DNA of 64,000 bases, taken from positions 309,501 through 373,500 of the forward strand of contig JAHCHX010000001.1 in assembly GCA_026129545.1 (NCBI GenBank), given 5' to 3'. Below the pieces are notes generated by a model. It had not been told where the DNA came from, did no database searches, and was given only the letters and a program-made list of their open reading frames with translations. The DNA is from Saprospiraceae bacterium. GTDB lineage: Bacteria > Bacteroidota > Bacteroidia > Chitinophagales > Saprospiraceae. This document shows, one piece after another, positions 34,188 through 42,815 of this stretch. A program made the position numbers and the translations under genes. Numbering within the stretch: the stretch's first letter is position 1; every line of letters begins with the position of its first letter.

Positions 34188-37100
34188 TTAGAAAGTCACT
34201 CCCAACCCGAACATGAAGCTGCGGGTCACGGGGTAGTTGCCCACGTCAATGCCGAAGTTGGTATCGGCGGCGCCGCCCACGGCTGGGTCGAGACCTTTGT
34301 ACTTGGTGATGGTGAAAATGTTGTTCGTGCCTGCGTACACGCGAGCGCGGCGGAGGTTGAGTTTCGAGATGGTGCGTTGTGGAAGGTTGAACCCGATGGT
34401 GAGGTTTTGCATCCGCAAGAAAGAACCATCCTCCACATACCAAGAGTTGGGCTGTGTGTTGGTGCTGAAGTTGGACGCTTCCTCAAAAATGGGGGCTTCG
34501 GCATCCAAGTTGGTAGGTGTCCAAGAGTTTTTCACCCGTGCGCCTTTGGCCGCGCCCGTGAAGGATGGGTAGAAATCGGTGAACCACTTGGACAGGTTGA
34601 AAATTTTGTTGCCCAGCGAGGTGTAGAGGTAGGTTTCCACATCGAATGCGCCAAAGGTGACTCTGATGTTGGCGCCTCCTGTGAATTTTGGCACCGGGCT
34701 ACCGATGAAGGTGCGGTCTGCGTCGTCAATTTTGCCGTCGGGGCGGCCTGTCAGTTTGCCGTCGTCGTCGTAGCCGTTTACGTCCGCATAGCGGAAGCGG
34801 CCTGGGCCTGCGCCATCCTGCGCAGGGGCGGCATTCACCTCAGCTTGGTCTTTAAAATAACCGAGTACTTGATAGCCGTAGAACGCTGAAATACTGTAGC
34901 CTACTTGGTTGCGCACCATGGTGCTGCCCAGACGGTTGCTGGCTGGGAAAGCTTCGAAGTAGTCGAGGTTGTCGGCCACTTTCGTGATTTCGTTTTTCAA
35001 GAAAGAACCAATGAGTGTGACCTCGTAGTTGGACTTGGCGCTGAACCTGCCCTTGTTCACCAACTGAATGTCAATGCCTCTGTTGACCATGGAAGCCACG
35101 TTGCGTGAAGGCGATGCCGCAAAACCACCCAATACTTCCGACTGCGGCACTGTGAAGAGCAGGTCGTCAGTCTTTTTCTGCCACAAGTCCACGATGAAAT
35201 CCAATTTGCCGCCCAAGAAAAGTGCCTCAAAACCGACGTTGCTGGTGGTGCTGACCTCCCATCTTGCGTTCGGGTTGCCCACGCGGCTTTGATAGAAACC
35301 TTCTGCCACGCCAGTGTTTGTGCCGCCGATGTCGTAGGCAGCGTTGCCCAGGCTGGCTGCAAAAAGACTGTACTGGTTGACCGGGCTGACGTTCTGGTCG
35401 TTGCCCATTTGACCCCAGCCGCCTCGGATTTTCAAGTCGTCAATCCAAGTGGCGCCTCTCATAAATTCTTCTCCGGTGACGCGCCATGCGGCGGAGATAC
35501 CGGGGAACCAGCCGTAGCGGTTGTTGGAGCCGAAACGAGAGGAACCGTCGCGGCGCAGCACACCCGTCACATAGTATTTGTCCATCAGTGAGTAGTGGGC
35601 GCGGCCAAAGTAAGAGCTGTAGGTCCATGGCGTGGCATTGAAGCTGCTTACTTGGCGGTTCGACACGTTGTCGAGCGTGATGTAGCTCGGCGCTTGCGAG
35701 AATGGATTGAGGCCAGACCCGTTGATGCTGCGGAACATGTTGTCTTTCAGCGCTTCCTGACCCACCAACACATCAAAGCTGCTTGAGCCAAACTGTTTCT
35801 TGTAGCGCAAGGTGTTTGTCACCACCCATGAGAAGAAGGTGCCGCTGAATTCCGAATAGCCAAAGCTGGCGTTGTTCTCGGAGTTCTCGTACGTGCGGCG
35901 GTTGAAGCTGTAGCCATAGAACTGGTTGTAGTTGGCCCCTATGCTCGACCTGAAGGTCAAATCATCGAGGATGTCCACTTCTCCGTAGAGGTTGCCGAAG
36001 CCACCAGCGCCGTGGCTGCGGTTGTTGCGCGAGCCGTCGCGGCGGGCCACGGGGTTGGCTGGGTTGTTGAAGCCCGGAGCCGCGGTGCCTGCATATCCGC
36101 CAAATTCGTCGTACACCGGAATGATAGTTGGCATGCGGAAAGCAAAGAGGATGTCATTCTCGTCTTGGGAGACGTTGGCCCCGTCGCCACCGCCTTGTTG
36201 TCCCAACACCTGACGGAACGTGACCTGTAAGTTCTCGCCGATGCGTACCCGTTTGCCCAAGTCAAACTCTGTGTTGACGCGGGCGGTGTGGCGCTTGAAG
36301 TCATTGTAGAGCAAAATGCCTGATTGGTCTTGCAAGCTGAGGCCGACGTAGTAGCGAGCCGTTTCGGAGGCACCTGTGAAGCCGAGGCTGTGGCGCGTCA
36401 TGGGGGCGGTGCGCGTGATGGCTCCATACCAGTCGGTGCCTGCCCTGTTGGACCGCACTATCTGGTAGATGTTGCCATTGTCAGGGTTCACATTGTATTT
36501 TTTGACCTCTTCCGCGTAGTTGATGTCGCTTTCAAACAAACCGCCTTGTCCGCCGACGTTGATGAAATCGGGCAACACGGGGCTGCTGCCGGAGCCATAC
36601 TGCGGGTGGTTGAAAGTTGGGTTGGCGGAGCTGTTGCGAATCGCCTGCCAAGTCCAATCAGCCATTTCCTGCGGGTTGAGCATTTCCTGCCCTTTGCCGG
36701 GGTCAGTGAAACCTACCAGCGCGTCGTAGCTGACTTGCAGCTTCTGGGGCTTTTTAGAGCCTCTTTTGGTCGTGATGGCAATCACGCCGCCTGCTGCACG
36801 CGCACCAAAAATAGACGCGGAGGACGCGTCTTTCATCACAGTCGTGTTTTCGATGTCTTCGGGTGCGAGGAAGTTGATATTGAGCGTGGGCACACCGTCC
36901 ACCACATAGAGCGGTTGGTTGCCACCAAACGCACCGAAACCGCGAATGCGCACAAGGCTGGCAGTGCCGGGCTGACCGTTCGTGATGACCGTCAGACCCG
37001 CAACCCGACCTTGCAACTGTTGCTCCACGTTGCCCGTAGGCACCACGGCAAGGTCTTTGGTTTTCACGGTCGAGACGGCGCTGGTCGTTTGCCGGCGGGT

Positions 37101-37457
37101 ATCAACGGTGTAGCCTGTGACCACCAATTCAGAGAGCAGCGCGTCGGAGTCCCTCATCTGGACAGAGATACTGGCCTGCGAGCCAACGGCTATTTCCACT
37201 TTTTCATAGCCGGTGGAAGAAATGACCAGCACTGGGTTGTCGCCACTGACGTTGAGGGTAAAGTTCCCGTCCACGTCCGTTGTGGTGCCTGTGGTTGTGC
37301 CTTGCAGCACGACGGTAGCACCGGGAATGGCTTCGTTGTTGGAGTCTGTCACCCTGCCTCGCACGGTGCGGTCTTGCGCACTTAGCGAAGCGGCACCCAG
37401 CAGCAACAGGAGCAAGATGAGCAGTCCCTGCTTAGGTGTTCGTAATGCTTGATTCAT
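34188..37457 (-). CDS. SusC/RagA-family TonB-linked outer-membrane transporter
   Basis: About 1,089 residues from the ATG at 37457, chosen because the next residues (MNQALRTPKQ) lead straight into a signal peptide ending LSAQ; an in-frame ATG at 37523 adds 22 residues without signal character. A carboxypeptidase-like domain (~28-110) precedes the TonB box/plug (VVTGYTVDTRRQTTSAV, LQGRVAGLTV, VDGVPTLNINFLAPEDI, KDASSASIFGARAAGG), all SusC hallmarks, and a large barrel ends RSFMFGLGVTF. It should import an oligomeric nutrient with the adjacent SusD. No glycoside hydrolase is encoded nearby, so the substrate is not evident. Confidence 0.95.
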   Translation of the reverse strand: MNQALRTPKQGLLILLLLLLGAASLSAQDRTVRGRVTDSNNEAIPGATVVLQGTTTGTTTDVDGNFTLNVSGDNPVLVISSTGYEKVEIAVGSQASISVQMRDSDALLSELVVTGYTVDTRRQTTSAVSTVKTKDLAVVPTGNVEQQLQGRVAGLTVITNGQPGTASLVRIRGFGAFGGNQPLYVVDGVPTLNINFLAPEDIENTTVMKDASSASIFGARAAGGVIAITTKRGSKKPQKLQVSYDALVGFTDPGKGQEMLNPQEMADWTWQAIRNSSANPTFNHPQYGSGSSPVLPDFINVGGQGGLFESDINYAEEVKKYNVNPDNGNIYQIVRSNRAGTDWYGAITRTAPMTRHSLGFTGASETARYYVGLSLQDQSGILLYNDFKRHTARVNTEFDLGKRVRIGENLQVTFRQVLGQQGGGDGANVSQDENDILFAFRMPTIIPVYDEFGGYAGTAAPGFNNPANPVARRDGSRNNRSHGAGGFGNLYGEVDILDDLTFRSSIGANYNQFYGYSFNRRTYENSENNASFGYSEFSGTFFSWVVTNTLRYKKQFGSSSFDVLVGQEALKDNMFRSINGSGLNPFSQAPSYITLDNVSNRQVSSFNATPWTYSSYFGRAHYSLMDKYYVTGVLRRDGSSRFGSNNRYGWFPGISAAWRVTGEEFMRGATWIDDLKIRGGWGQMGNDQNVSPVNQYSLFAASLGNAAYDIGGTNTGVAEGFYQSRVGNPNARWEVSTTSNVGFEALFLGGKLDFIVDLWQKKTDDLLFTVPQSEVLGGFAASPSRNVASMVNRGIDIQLVNKGRFSAKSNYEVTLIGSFLKNEITKVADNLDYFEAFPASNRLGSTMVRNQVGYSISAFYGYQVLGYFKDQAEVNAAPAQDGAGPGRFRYADVNGYDDDGKLTGRPDGKIDDADRTFIGSPVPKFTGGANIRVTFGAFDVETYLYTSLGNKIFNLSKWFTDFYPSFTGAAKGARVKNSWTPTNLDAEAPIFEEASNFSTNTQPNSWYVEDGSFLRMQNLTIGFNLPQRTISKLNLRRARVYAGTNNIFTITKYKGLDPAVGGAADTNFGIDVGNYPVTRSFMFGLGVTF

Positions 37458-37964
37458 GATAGAAAAGTTTAGGTTAAGAAAACTTGAGTGAATTATTTGA
37501 TTAAAATCTGGTTGGCTTTCCATTGTCCTGTCCCAATTATTTCGCTACTTGCTCGAAGGCTTCACTCAAATCAATAAAGGGCAGGCATCGCTGCGGGACG
37601 TATCCGCATGACGTAGTCTTTGTGTCCAACTTGTTCGTGGTTGTTTTTTGCTTACCGAGTTTATGCGTGGCAGCCCCCTCTCGCTCGGACGTAAGTGGGT
37701 GTTCACATTAGCACACGCATATTCAAGAGCAAATTCGGGGAAAGGCATTCAAGCCTTTTTGGCTTGGTGGTAGGGCACAGGCACTCACTATGCACAATTT
37801 CGCAAAAAAACAGTAAAAAACGTGGTTCTATCACTGTCGCAAATTATATTCGAGCAGCATCATCATTTTAAGAAAAAAATTCTGAATTGATGCTAATGTA
37901 TCATTTTGGTACAATGGTACGGCGGATGTTGAAATACGCAACTACTTTTGCAAAAAAAAATTTC
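37458..37964. other. Divergent regulatory region between susC and the NUDIX regulator
   Basis: About 507 bp. TACTTTTG (37943-37950) is a -7-like element for the regulator gene, though the -33 TTTG is missing and the leader would be very short. For susC, TATAATTTG (37840-37848, minus) is near the consensus with one extra base. Small hairpin AAGCC/GGCTT at 37751-37766. No gene seen. An operator for the adjacent regulator would be expected here, but I cannot pick it out. Confidence 0.4.
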
Positions 37965-38729
37965 ATGGAACAGCGTGAAGCCCATCTTGAACATCTGGAA
38001 GAGTCCCCTCATTTCCTGCCCAGTGTGTCCATTGACTGCGTCGTTTTTGGATTTCACGACCATGAGTTGAAGGTGTTGCTGGTGCGGTTCAGAAATACCG
38101 AACTGTGGGCCTTGCCGGGCGGGTACATTTATCTGGAGGAAGACATGGACGCGGCAGCCCATCGAATTTTGGAGGAAAAAATAGGGATGAAAAATGTGTA
38201 TCTCGAACAATTCCACACCTTTGGCCAGCGCCACCGCGTGGAGGAGTCGGTGCAACGTGTCATCGTGTCGGCCATTGGCAAAAACCTCGCGCCGGGGCAT
38301 TGGATTACCAAGCGATTTGTCTCGGTGGGCTATTATGCGCTGGTCGAGTTTTCGCAAGTAATGCCTACGCCCGACGGCAGCTCGGATGTGTGCGAATGGC
38401 ACAATTTGGATAAGATGCCTGCTTTGGTGTTCGACCACTCCCACATTGTGCAAAAGGCGCTGGACACCCTGCGTTTCAGGCTGAGCAAAAGCCTCATCGG
38501 CCCCAATTTGCTGCCCGACACTTTCACCATGCAAGAGCTGCAAAGCCTCTATGAGACCATTTTGGGCAAAAAATTGATTCGTGCCAATTTCCAGCGCAAA
38601 ATGCTCGGATTGGGCATTTTGGAAAGGGTGGAGAAAAAATTTTCGGGCGCTGCGCACAAAGCGCCTTACCTATACCGCTTCAATGTCGGCAAAGAGGAGG
38701 AAGGCGTGTTCTGGGATGTGTTTTTTTAA
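37965..38729 (+). CDS. NUDIX-fold transcriptional regulator (AraR/NrtR-like) with degenerate Nudix box
   Basis: 254 residues from the ATG at 37965; upstream in-frame starts (TTG 37887, ATG 37890) add an unusual AT-rich leader. The NUDIX domain (~15-160) begins PSVSIDCVVFGF and contains LWALPGGYIYLEED. In the Nudix box (53-75) the R-E-U-x-E-E positions read R67-I68-L69-E70-E71-K72, so two metal-binding Glu are replaced. A winged-helix domain follows (~185-254; TMQELQSLYETIL, IRANFQRKML, APYLYRF). This layout matches the sugar-responsive AraR/NrtR-like regulators of Bacteroidota, which bind a ligand in a non-catalytic NUDIX pocket. It is divergent from susC, its probable target. Confidence 0.85.
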   Translation: MEQREAHLEHLEESPHFLPSVSIDCVVFGFHDHELKVLLVRFRNTELWALPGGYIYLEEDMDAAAHRILEEKIGMKNVYLEQFHTFGQRHRVEESVQRVIVSAIGKNLAPGHWITKRFVSVGYYALVEFSQVMPTPDGSSDVCEWHNLDKMPALVFDHSHIVQKALDTLRFRLSKSLIGPNLLPDTFTMQELQSLYETILGKKLIRANFQRKMLGLGILERVEKKFSGAAHKAPYLYRFNVGKEEEGVFWDVFF

Positions 38730-38736
38730 TCATCTC

Positions 38737-38780
38737 CCGTCCGCTCCGCTTGGCCGGACAAGCCCTCAAACTCCTCAAAC
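38737..38780 (+). repeat. Leader element shared with purB, copy at 38.7 kb
   Basis: The stretch beginning CCGTCCGCTCCGCTTGG and ending in CTCAAAC repeats recurs nearly unchanged at 59102-59144. Both copies end within about 10 bases of an ATG start codon. It contains GTCCG/CGGAC able to form a short stem. Confidence 0.8.
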
Positions 38781-38790
38781 ATTTCCCTCT

Positions 38791-39813
38791 ATGCGAGCAA
38801 ACAATACGGACACGATTTTTCGCATCACCGCGCTGTGGGCATTTTCCGAATGTGCATTGGGCGGAGTGATGCACGCATTGAAAATGCCTTTTACGGGCAT
38901 ATTTGTAGGTGGTTTTGCGGTGCTGTGCATCGGTCTGTTGGCACACGCCAGCGGTCGGAAAGCGTCCGTCATCCTGCGTTCCACGGTGTTGGTGATTTTG
39001 GTGAAGGCGCTTGTCAGCCCGCACTCGCCACCGACGGCCTATTTCGCGGTGGGGTTTCAGGGCGTGGCGGGTGCGTTGATATTGTGTCACGTCAAGCCTT
39101 ATGCGTTGGCGGCCTATCTGTTTGGCTTTTTGGCCATTGTGGAGTCGGCTGTTCAAAAAGTCATCATGCTGTCAGTTTTTTTTGGCAAGCCCCTTTTCGA
39201 GGCGCTCGACATTTTCGTGAGCGATGTGCTCAAGCTCTTCGGCTTTCAGAGCGGCGTGTCGGGTTCTGCCCTTGTGGTGGGAGGCTACATCGCGCTCTAT
39301 GGGCTGTGGGGGGTGGTGTTGGGTTTTTGGCTCACCCGTTTGCCGGGCCAGATAGAGGCCCGCATGGCGGAATACGGACAGCTGACCTTGCCAGTGGCGG
39401 GTCAGGATTTTTCCGAAAAAAAGCGAGCGAGACCCAAGTGGCTGTTGGCTGTCGGCGTCTTGCTTTTCATCGTGCTCACGTTTTTGCTGGCTGGCGGCAA
39501 GGCATCGGGCGTCCAAAGAGCGATGTATGCGGTGCTGCGCACAGTGGCGGTGCTGGTTGCTTGGTTTTACATCGTGCAGCCAGTGATGACATGGCATTTC
39601 AGGCGCTGGGCGAAAAAGAAAAGCGAGCAGGAAAAAGGAGCCTTGCAACAAATCATGGGATTTATGCCCGACCTGCGCACCAAGGTGGGGCCGCTGTATC
39701 GCTATGTGTCCAAAAAACACGGCGGTTGGCGCCGCCTCACCGAGTTTGTCGCGGGTCTTTTTGTGGTGGCGGTCTATCGAGATGCGTCGGAGAAGGAAGC
39801 GCATGCCCCCTAA
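38791..39813 (+). CDS. Polytopic membrane protein of unknown function
   Basis: 340 residues from the ATG at 38791; the longer frame would overlap the NUDIX regulator gene by ~150 bp. The N-terminal ~190 residues form about five or six hydrophobic helices (e.g. GIFVGGFAVLCIGLLAHA, VVGGYIALYGLWGVVLGFWL), with an overall look reminiscent of ECF-transporter substrate-binding components, but this is only an impression. A hydrophilic loop precedes two more membrane helices (~220-280), and the tail is basic and probably cytoplasmic. It follows the regulator gene by 61 bp on the same strand and may be co-transcribed. I do not recognise the family. Confidence 0.75.
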   Translation: MRANNTDTIFRITALWAFSECALGGVMHALKMPFTGIFVGGFAVLCIGLLAHASGRKASVILRSTVLVILVKALVSPHSPPTAYFAVGFQGVAGALILCHVKPYALAAYLFGFLAIVESAVQKVIMLSVFFGKPLFEALDIFVSDVLKLFGFQSGVSGSALVVGGYIALYGLWGVVLGFWLTRLPGQIEARMAEYGQLTLPVAGQDFSEKKRARPKWLLAVGVLLFIVLTFLLAGGKASGVQRAMYAVLRTVAVLVAWFYIVQPVMTWHFRRWAKKKSEQEKGALQQIMGFMPDLRTKVGPLYRYVSKKHGGWRRLTEFVAGLFVVAVYRDASEKEAHAP

Positions 39814-40138
39814 ATTCTCATGGCAAACGTATGAAAATCGGGAAGTAAAAATCGAAAAGAGCGCGTCCAAAAAACTGTGTCGCCCCAATTCGGGCAATGA
39901 GAAAACACAGAGACACGGAGGCACAGCGTTTTGGTTTTTCAGTAACTTAACCTCCTTTGAGTGCGGCGTTCGCCGTGTAGAAAAACATACAGGAAGGTTT
40001 GACACGCTTTTCTGAGCAGTCTCAATCTCTGTTTATTTTGTCTTTTCCGATTTTGATGCCTCCGTTTTCATTCGTCTGCCCTGCCCCTAAATTTTTTTTA
40101 CCTCCCCTCTAAATCTCCTCTTAATCAAATTTGGCGGT
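39814..40138. other. Convergent intergenic region
   Basis: 325 bp between two converging genes; no gene seen. It is T-rich around 40020-40130. A 19-bp sequence from the end of the upstream gene (39768-39786) recurs at 40133-40151 at the end of the other gene. No clear terminator hairpin was found. Confidence 0.45.
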
Positions 40139-42778
40139 CTATCGAGATGCGCCAGCGGGGGAAGCGTATATTTTATAGGCATACACGCTGCTCCCATCGC
40201 CTACCACTAGCATTTGCCCTTGCTTTTGACCCGTGCCACTGACCGCAAAAGGCGTGGTGCCGGCCAACGGAAATTCGGGGTATGCCTGCCCATTTGGAGC
40301 GAACAACCAAATCTGACGCTTGCCCCGATTCAAGGTGCCGAGGCGATGCTGCGGCACGGCGAACAAGGTGTCTTGCTCGGTGGGCAAGGTCGTCTGGAAA
40401 AGCGGGCGCAACGTGTTGCCCTCATAGCTGCTCGCCGAGAGCGTTTTTTCTTTCAACAAGGCATAGTCGTGGCGAGCGTCGCCACCAAGAAGTGTGAAAA
40501 CAAAGTGCGCATCCCCCTTGCCTCCCTTGCCGATTTGCATATTGAAGGAGGTGCCGTCCAATTTGCACACGAACACCGTGCCCGCGCCGTTGGCACAAAC
40601 GATGCGCGGCGCTTTGGGCGAGGCATCTGCCTGCGGGGGGCCAAAATCCTTGCCTTGAAACTGAACAGGCGGGAAGCGCTCCGCGCCGTTGCGCCCAAAC
40701 ACGAACAACCTGCCCGCTTGGTTGAGCGCCGCCAGATAATCTTTGTTGCCCTGTTGAAAATGCAGCACCGGATGCGTCACCCGGCCGATGCCGCTTTGTG
40801 GGTTCCAGCCCGGCAAGGGGCGGCCAAATTGGTCGTACCCATACAAATTGCCGTTGGCGCAGGCGATGAAGTAGCTATACTTTGAGTTGTTGTCGAAGTC
40901 AACTGCCGTCACCCCGTTGGTGGCTGGCGAAAGCAGCTCAAGCGGGAATCCTTGTGCGTCGTGCCCTTTGTCATCGAGCAGCCAAATTCGGTTGGCGGTA
41001 TTGAAGAGAAAAAACAAAGAGCCGTTGCCCCAAAAATCAATTCCTTGCACCGCGCCCAAAATAGGCTCCTCCATTTGTCGGCGCCACACCACTGCGCCGC
41101 TGGCGTTGAGGCGGTAGAGCTCGTGGCGCGAGTCCTGCATCACGAGTGCTATGCCCTCGCTGCCTTCCACTATGAAAGGTTGTGTGGCGGCGGGTGCACC
41201 TAAGGGTGTTTTCCAAAGCAGGCTCGCCTGCGTTTGGGCGGTGGCCAGCGGTTGAGTGGCTACATGGACTTGCAGGCGGCTATTCCCGTCGGGTTGCAAA
41301 TCGAGGCCAACCCACCCGATTTTTGAGAGTGCTTGCACGTCGGCTGCCTGAAACGACTCGCGTTGCGGGTCGAAGATGTTTTTCAATAAAAGTGGTAGAT
41401 AGGCTCCATTGAGGAGGACTTGGCCATTGTCCGTGCCAGCGGTTTTTTTCTGCCGGAGTTGCAAAAAATCGGTGTCGTTGGCTAAAGTCTGGCTGACGAT
41501 GTGCTTGTCAATCCAGAGCTCGAGTGCGGGGCGAGTGGTCGAAAAGACCACATAACGCCCAATCATTGCACAACAAGGATTGCGGAAATGGCTGTTTTCT
41601 CCCAGCAAAGGCGACAGCAGCGATTGGGCGGCAAACTCAAACACCTCGAACGTTTGATAATCCTCCACGCGCAAAGCCCCTCGTTGTCGCGCATAGTCGC
41701 GCAGGCGCTCCAAGGCGCTTGCGCTGTCGCGGGTAGCCAACACAATGAATTGGTCTTCAAACATTCCCTGCGAAAAAGGCTCCGTGACCACCCATGCCGC
41801 CTCGTCGCCTATCCACGGCAACACGAAGCGGTCAAAATCGTCGCTGTTGCCTTTTTTGATTTGGTCAAAAAAGAGGCGCGGCCGGTCGAAATATGCCTTT
41901 GCGAGCAAGGCGACATTGTTGGGAAGCACCGCGAAAATATCCTGTTCCGGCGTGGCCTTGCCCCACCAGCCCGCATTGCGCAAAGCGCCCCCAGTCTCGG
42001 CAAAAGCCGTCACCTCGCGGCCATTCCAAGCCAAGCCGAGCCACTCCACGTTTTTTGAAATCATATCGGGGACGTGTTCCCAACCTGCGGCCGTGCTGTT
42101 CTCGTATTGTGCCCATATAGCAGATGGCCGGAAAAACAAGCGCAGCGGTGCGCCCACGCCAAATTCGTTCATGGCCTTGCGCCCTGCCCACCACGATTGC
42201 GATTTTTCCAATTGACCCAGTGCGTCTTCCACCAAGTAGGAATACCGCGAAAACAGCAATAGTGGTCCCAAAGCAGCCACCACCACTGGCTCGTTTTTGT
42301 CCAAATAGACGGTGTAGAGCGTGCGCCCGTGAAATACCGAGGGGAAAATCCGCTGGGTGATGCTGTTGGTTTCCAGCAGTTTTTTGAGGTTGATGTCCGT
42401 TTCCGTGTCCAGTGTGAACAAACCATGCAAGCTGTCAGCCTTGCCAAGCGTGAGTGCCAACAAGAGTTTTTTTCGGGAAAATGCCTCGTGTAGGGCGGGC
42501 GCGTGTCCAAAAAGACGTTCGGCAGCCGCGATGTCGCCCCAAGCGTTGCGGAACAAGGTCGTTTCCATGACATCCGTCCACACGGGAGCGCTCAGGCTCT
42601 TTTTCAATAAGTTGACTTTGGAAAGGCTGTTGAATTCCAACACGACGGCAGCCTGCGATGGCAGTGCTTGATAGGCGCTTTTTTTTCTTTCAAACAAAGA
42701 TGCCACGATGGCCAGCACCGCCACCGCCAGCAGCGCGCCAAGGGCTATTTGTTTTGTTCTGGAGGGTAGATTGCTCAT
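40139..42778 (-). CDS. Membrane-anchored DUF3352-like protein with C-terminal propeller-like region
   Basis: 879 residues from the ATG at 42778 (an upstream GTG at 42796 adds only six residues). A single N-terminal transmembrane anchor (~12-32) is followed by a large periplasmic region. Residues ~40-480 resemble DUF3352-type proteins (ALPSQAAVVLEF near the start; repeated blocks about levels, thresholds and differences). Residues ~500-870 look like a beta-propeller of the PQQ/WD type, with blades such as LYRLNASGAVVW and IWLLDDKGHDAQGFPLEL. The function is unknown; a periplasmic scaffold or sensor is possible. It starts 37 bp after the HHH-barrel gene and probably shares its transcript. Confidence 0.75.
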   Translation of the reverse strand: MSNLPSRTKQIALGALLAVAVLAIVASLFERKKSAYQALPSQAAVVLEFNSLSKVNLLKKSLSAPVWTDVMETTLFRNAWGDIAAAERLFGHAPALHEAFSRKKLLLALTLGKADSLHGLFTLDTETDINLKKLLETNSITQRIFPSVFHGRTLYTVYLDKNEPVVVAALGPLLLFSRYSYLVEDALGQLEKSQSWWAGRKAMNEFGVGAPLRLFFRPSAIWAQYENSTAAGWEHVPDMISKNVEWLGLAWNGREVTAFAETGGALRNAGWWGKATPEQDIFAVLPNNVALLAKAYFDRPRLFFDQIKKGNSDDFDRFVLPWIGDEAAWVVTEPFSQGMFEDQFIVLATRDSASALERLRDYARQRGALRVEDYQTFEVFEFAAQSLLSPLLGENSHFRNPCCAMIGRYVVFSTTRPALELWIDKHIVSQTLANDTDFLQLRQKKTAGTDNGQVLLNGAYLPLLLKNIFDPQRESFQAADVQALSKIGWVGLDLQPDGNSRLQVHVATQPLATAQTQASLLWKTPLGAPAATQPFIVEGSEGIALVMQDSRHELYRLNASGAVVWRRQMEEPILGAVQGIDFWGNGSLFFLFNTANRIWLLDDKGHDAQGFPLELLSPATNGVTAVDFDNNSKYSYFIACANGNLYGYDQFGRPLPGWNPQSGIGRVTHPVLHFQQGNKDYLAALNQAGRLFVFGRNGAERFPPVQFQGKDFGPPQADASPKAPRIVCANGAGTVFVCKLDGTSFNMQIGKGGKGDAHFVFTLLGGDARHDYALLKEKTLSASSYEGNTLRPLFQTTLPTEQDTLFAVPQHRLGTLNRGKRQIWLFAPNGQAYPEFPLAGTTPFAVSGTGQKQGQMLVVGDGSSVYAYKIYASPAGASR

Positions 42779-42815
42779 GGGGCACAAATCAAACACTTTT
42801 TTTAAAAATGATGTC

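Noticed and set aside
38581..38790. Longer N-terminus for the 38.8-kb membrane protein
   Set aside because: It would overlap the NUDIX regulator gene by ~150 bp; the ATG at 38791 gives a plausible membrane protein start.
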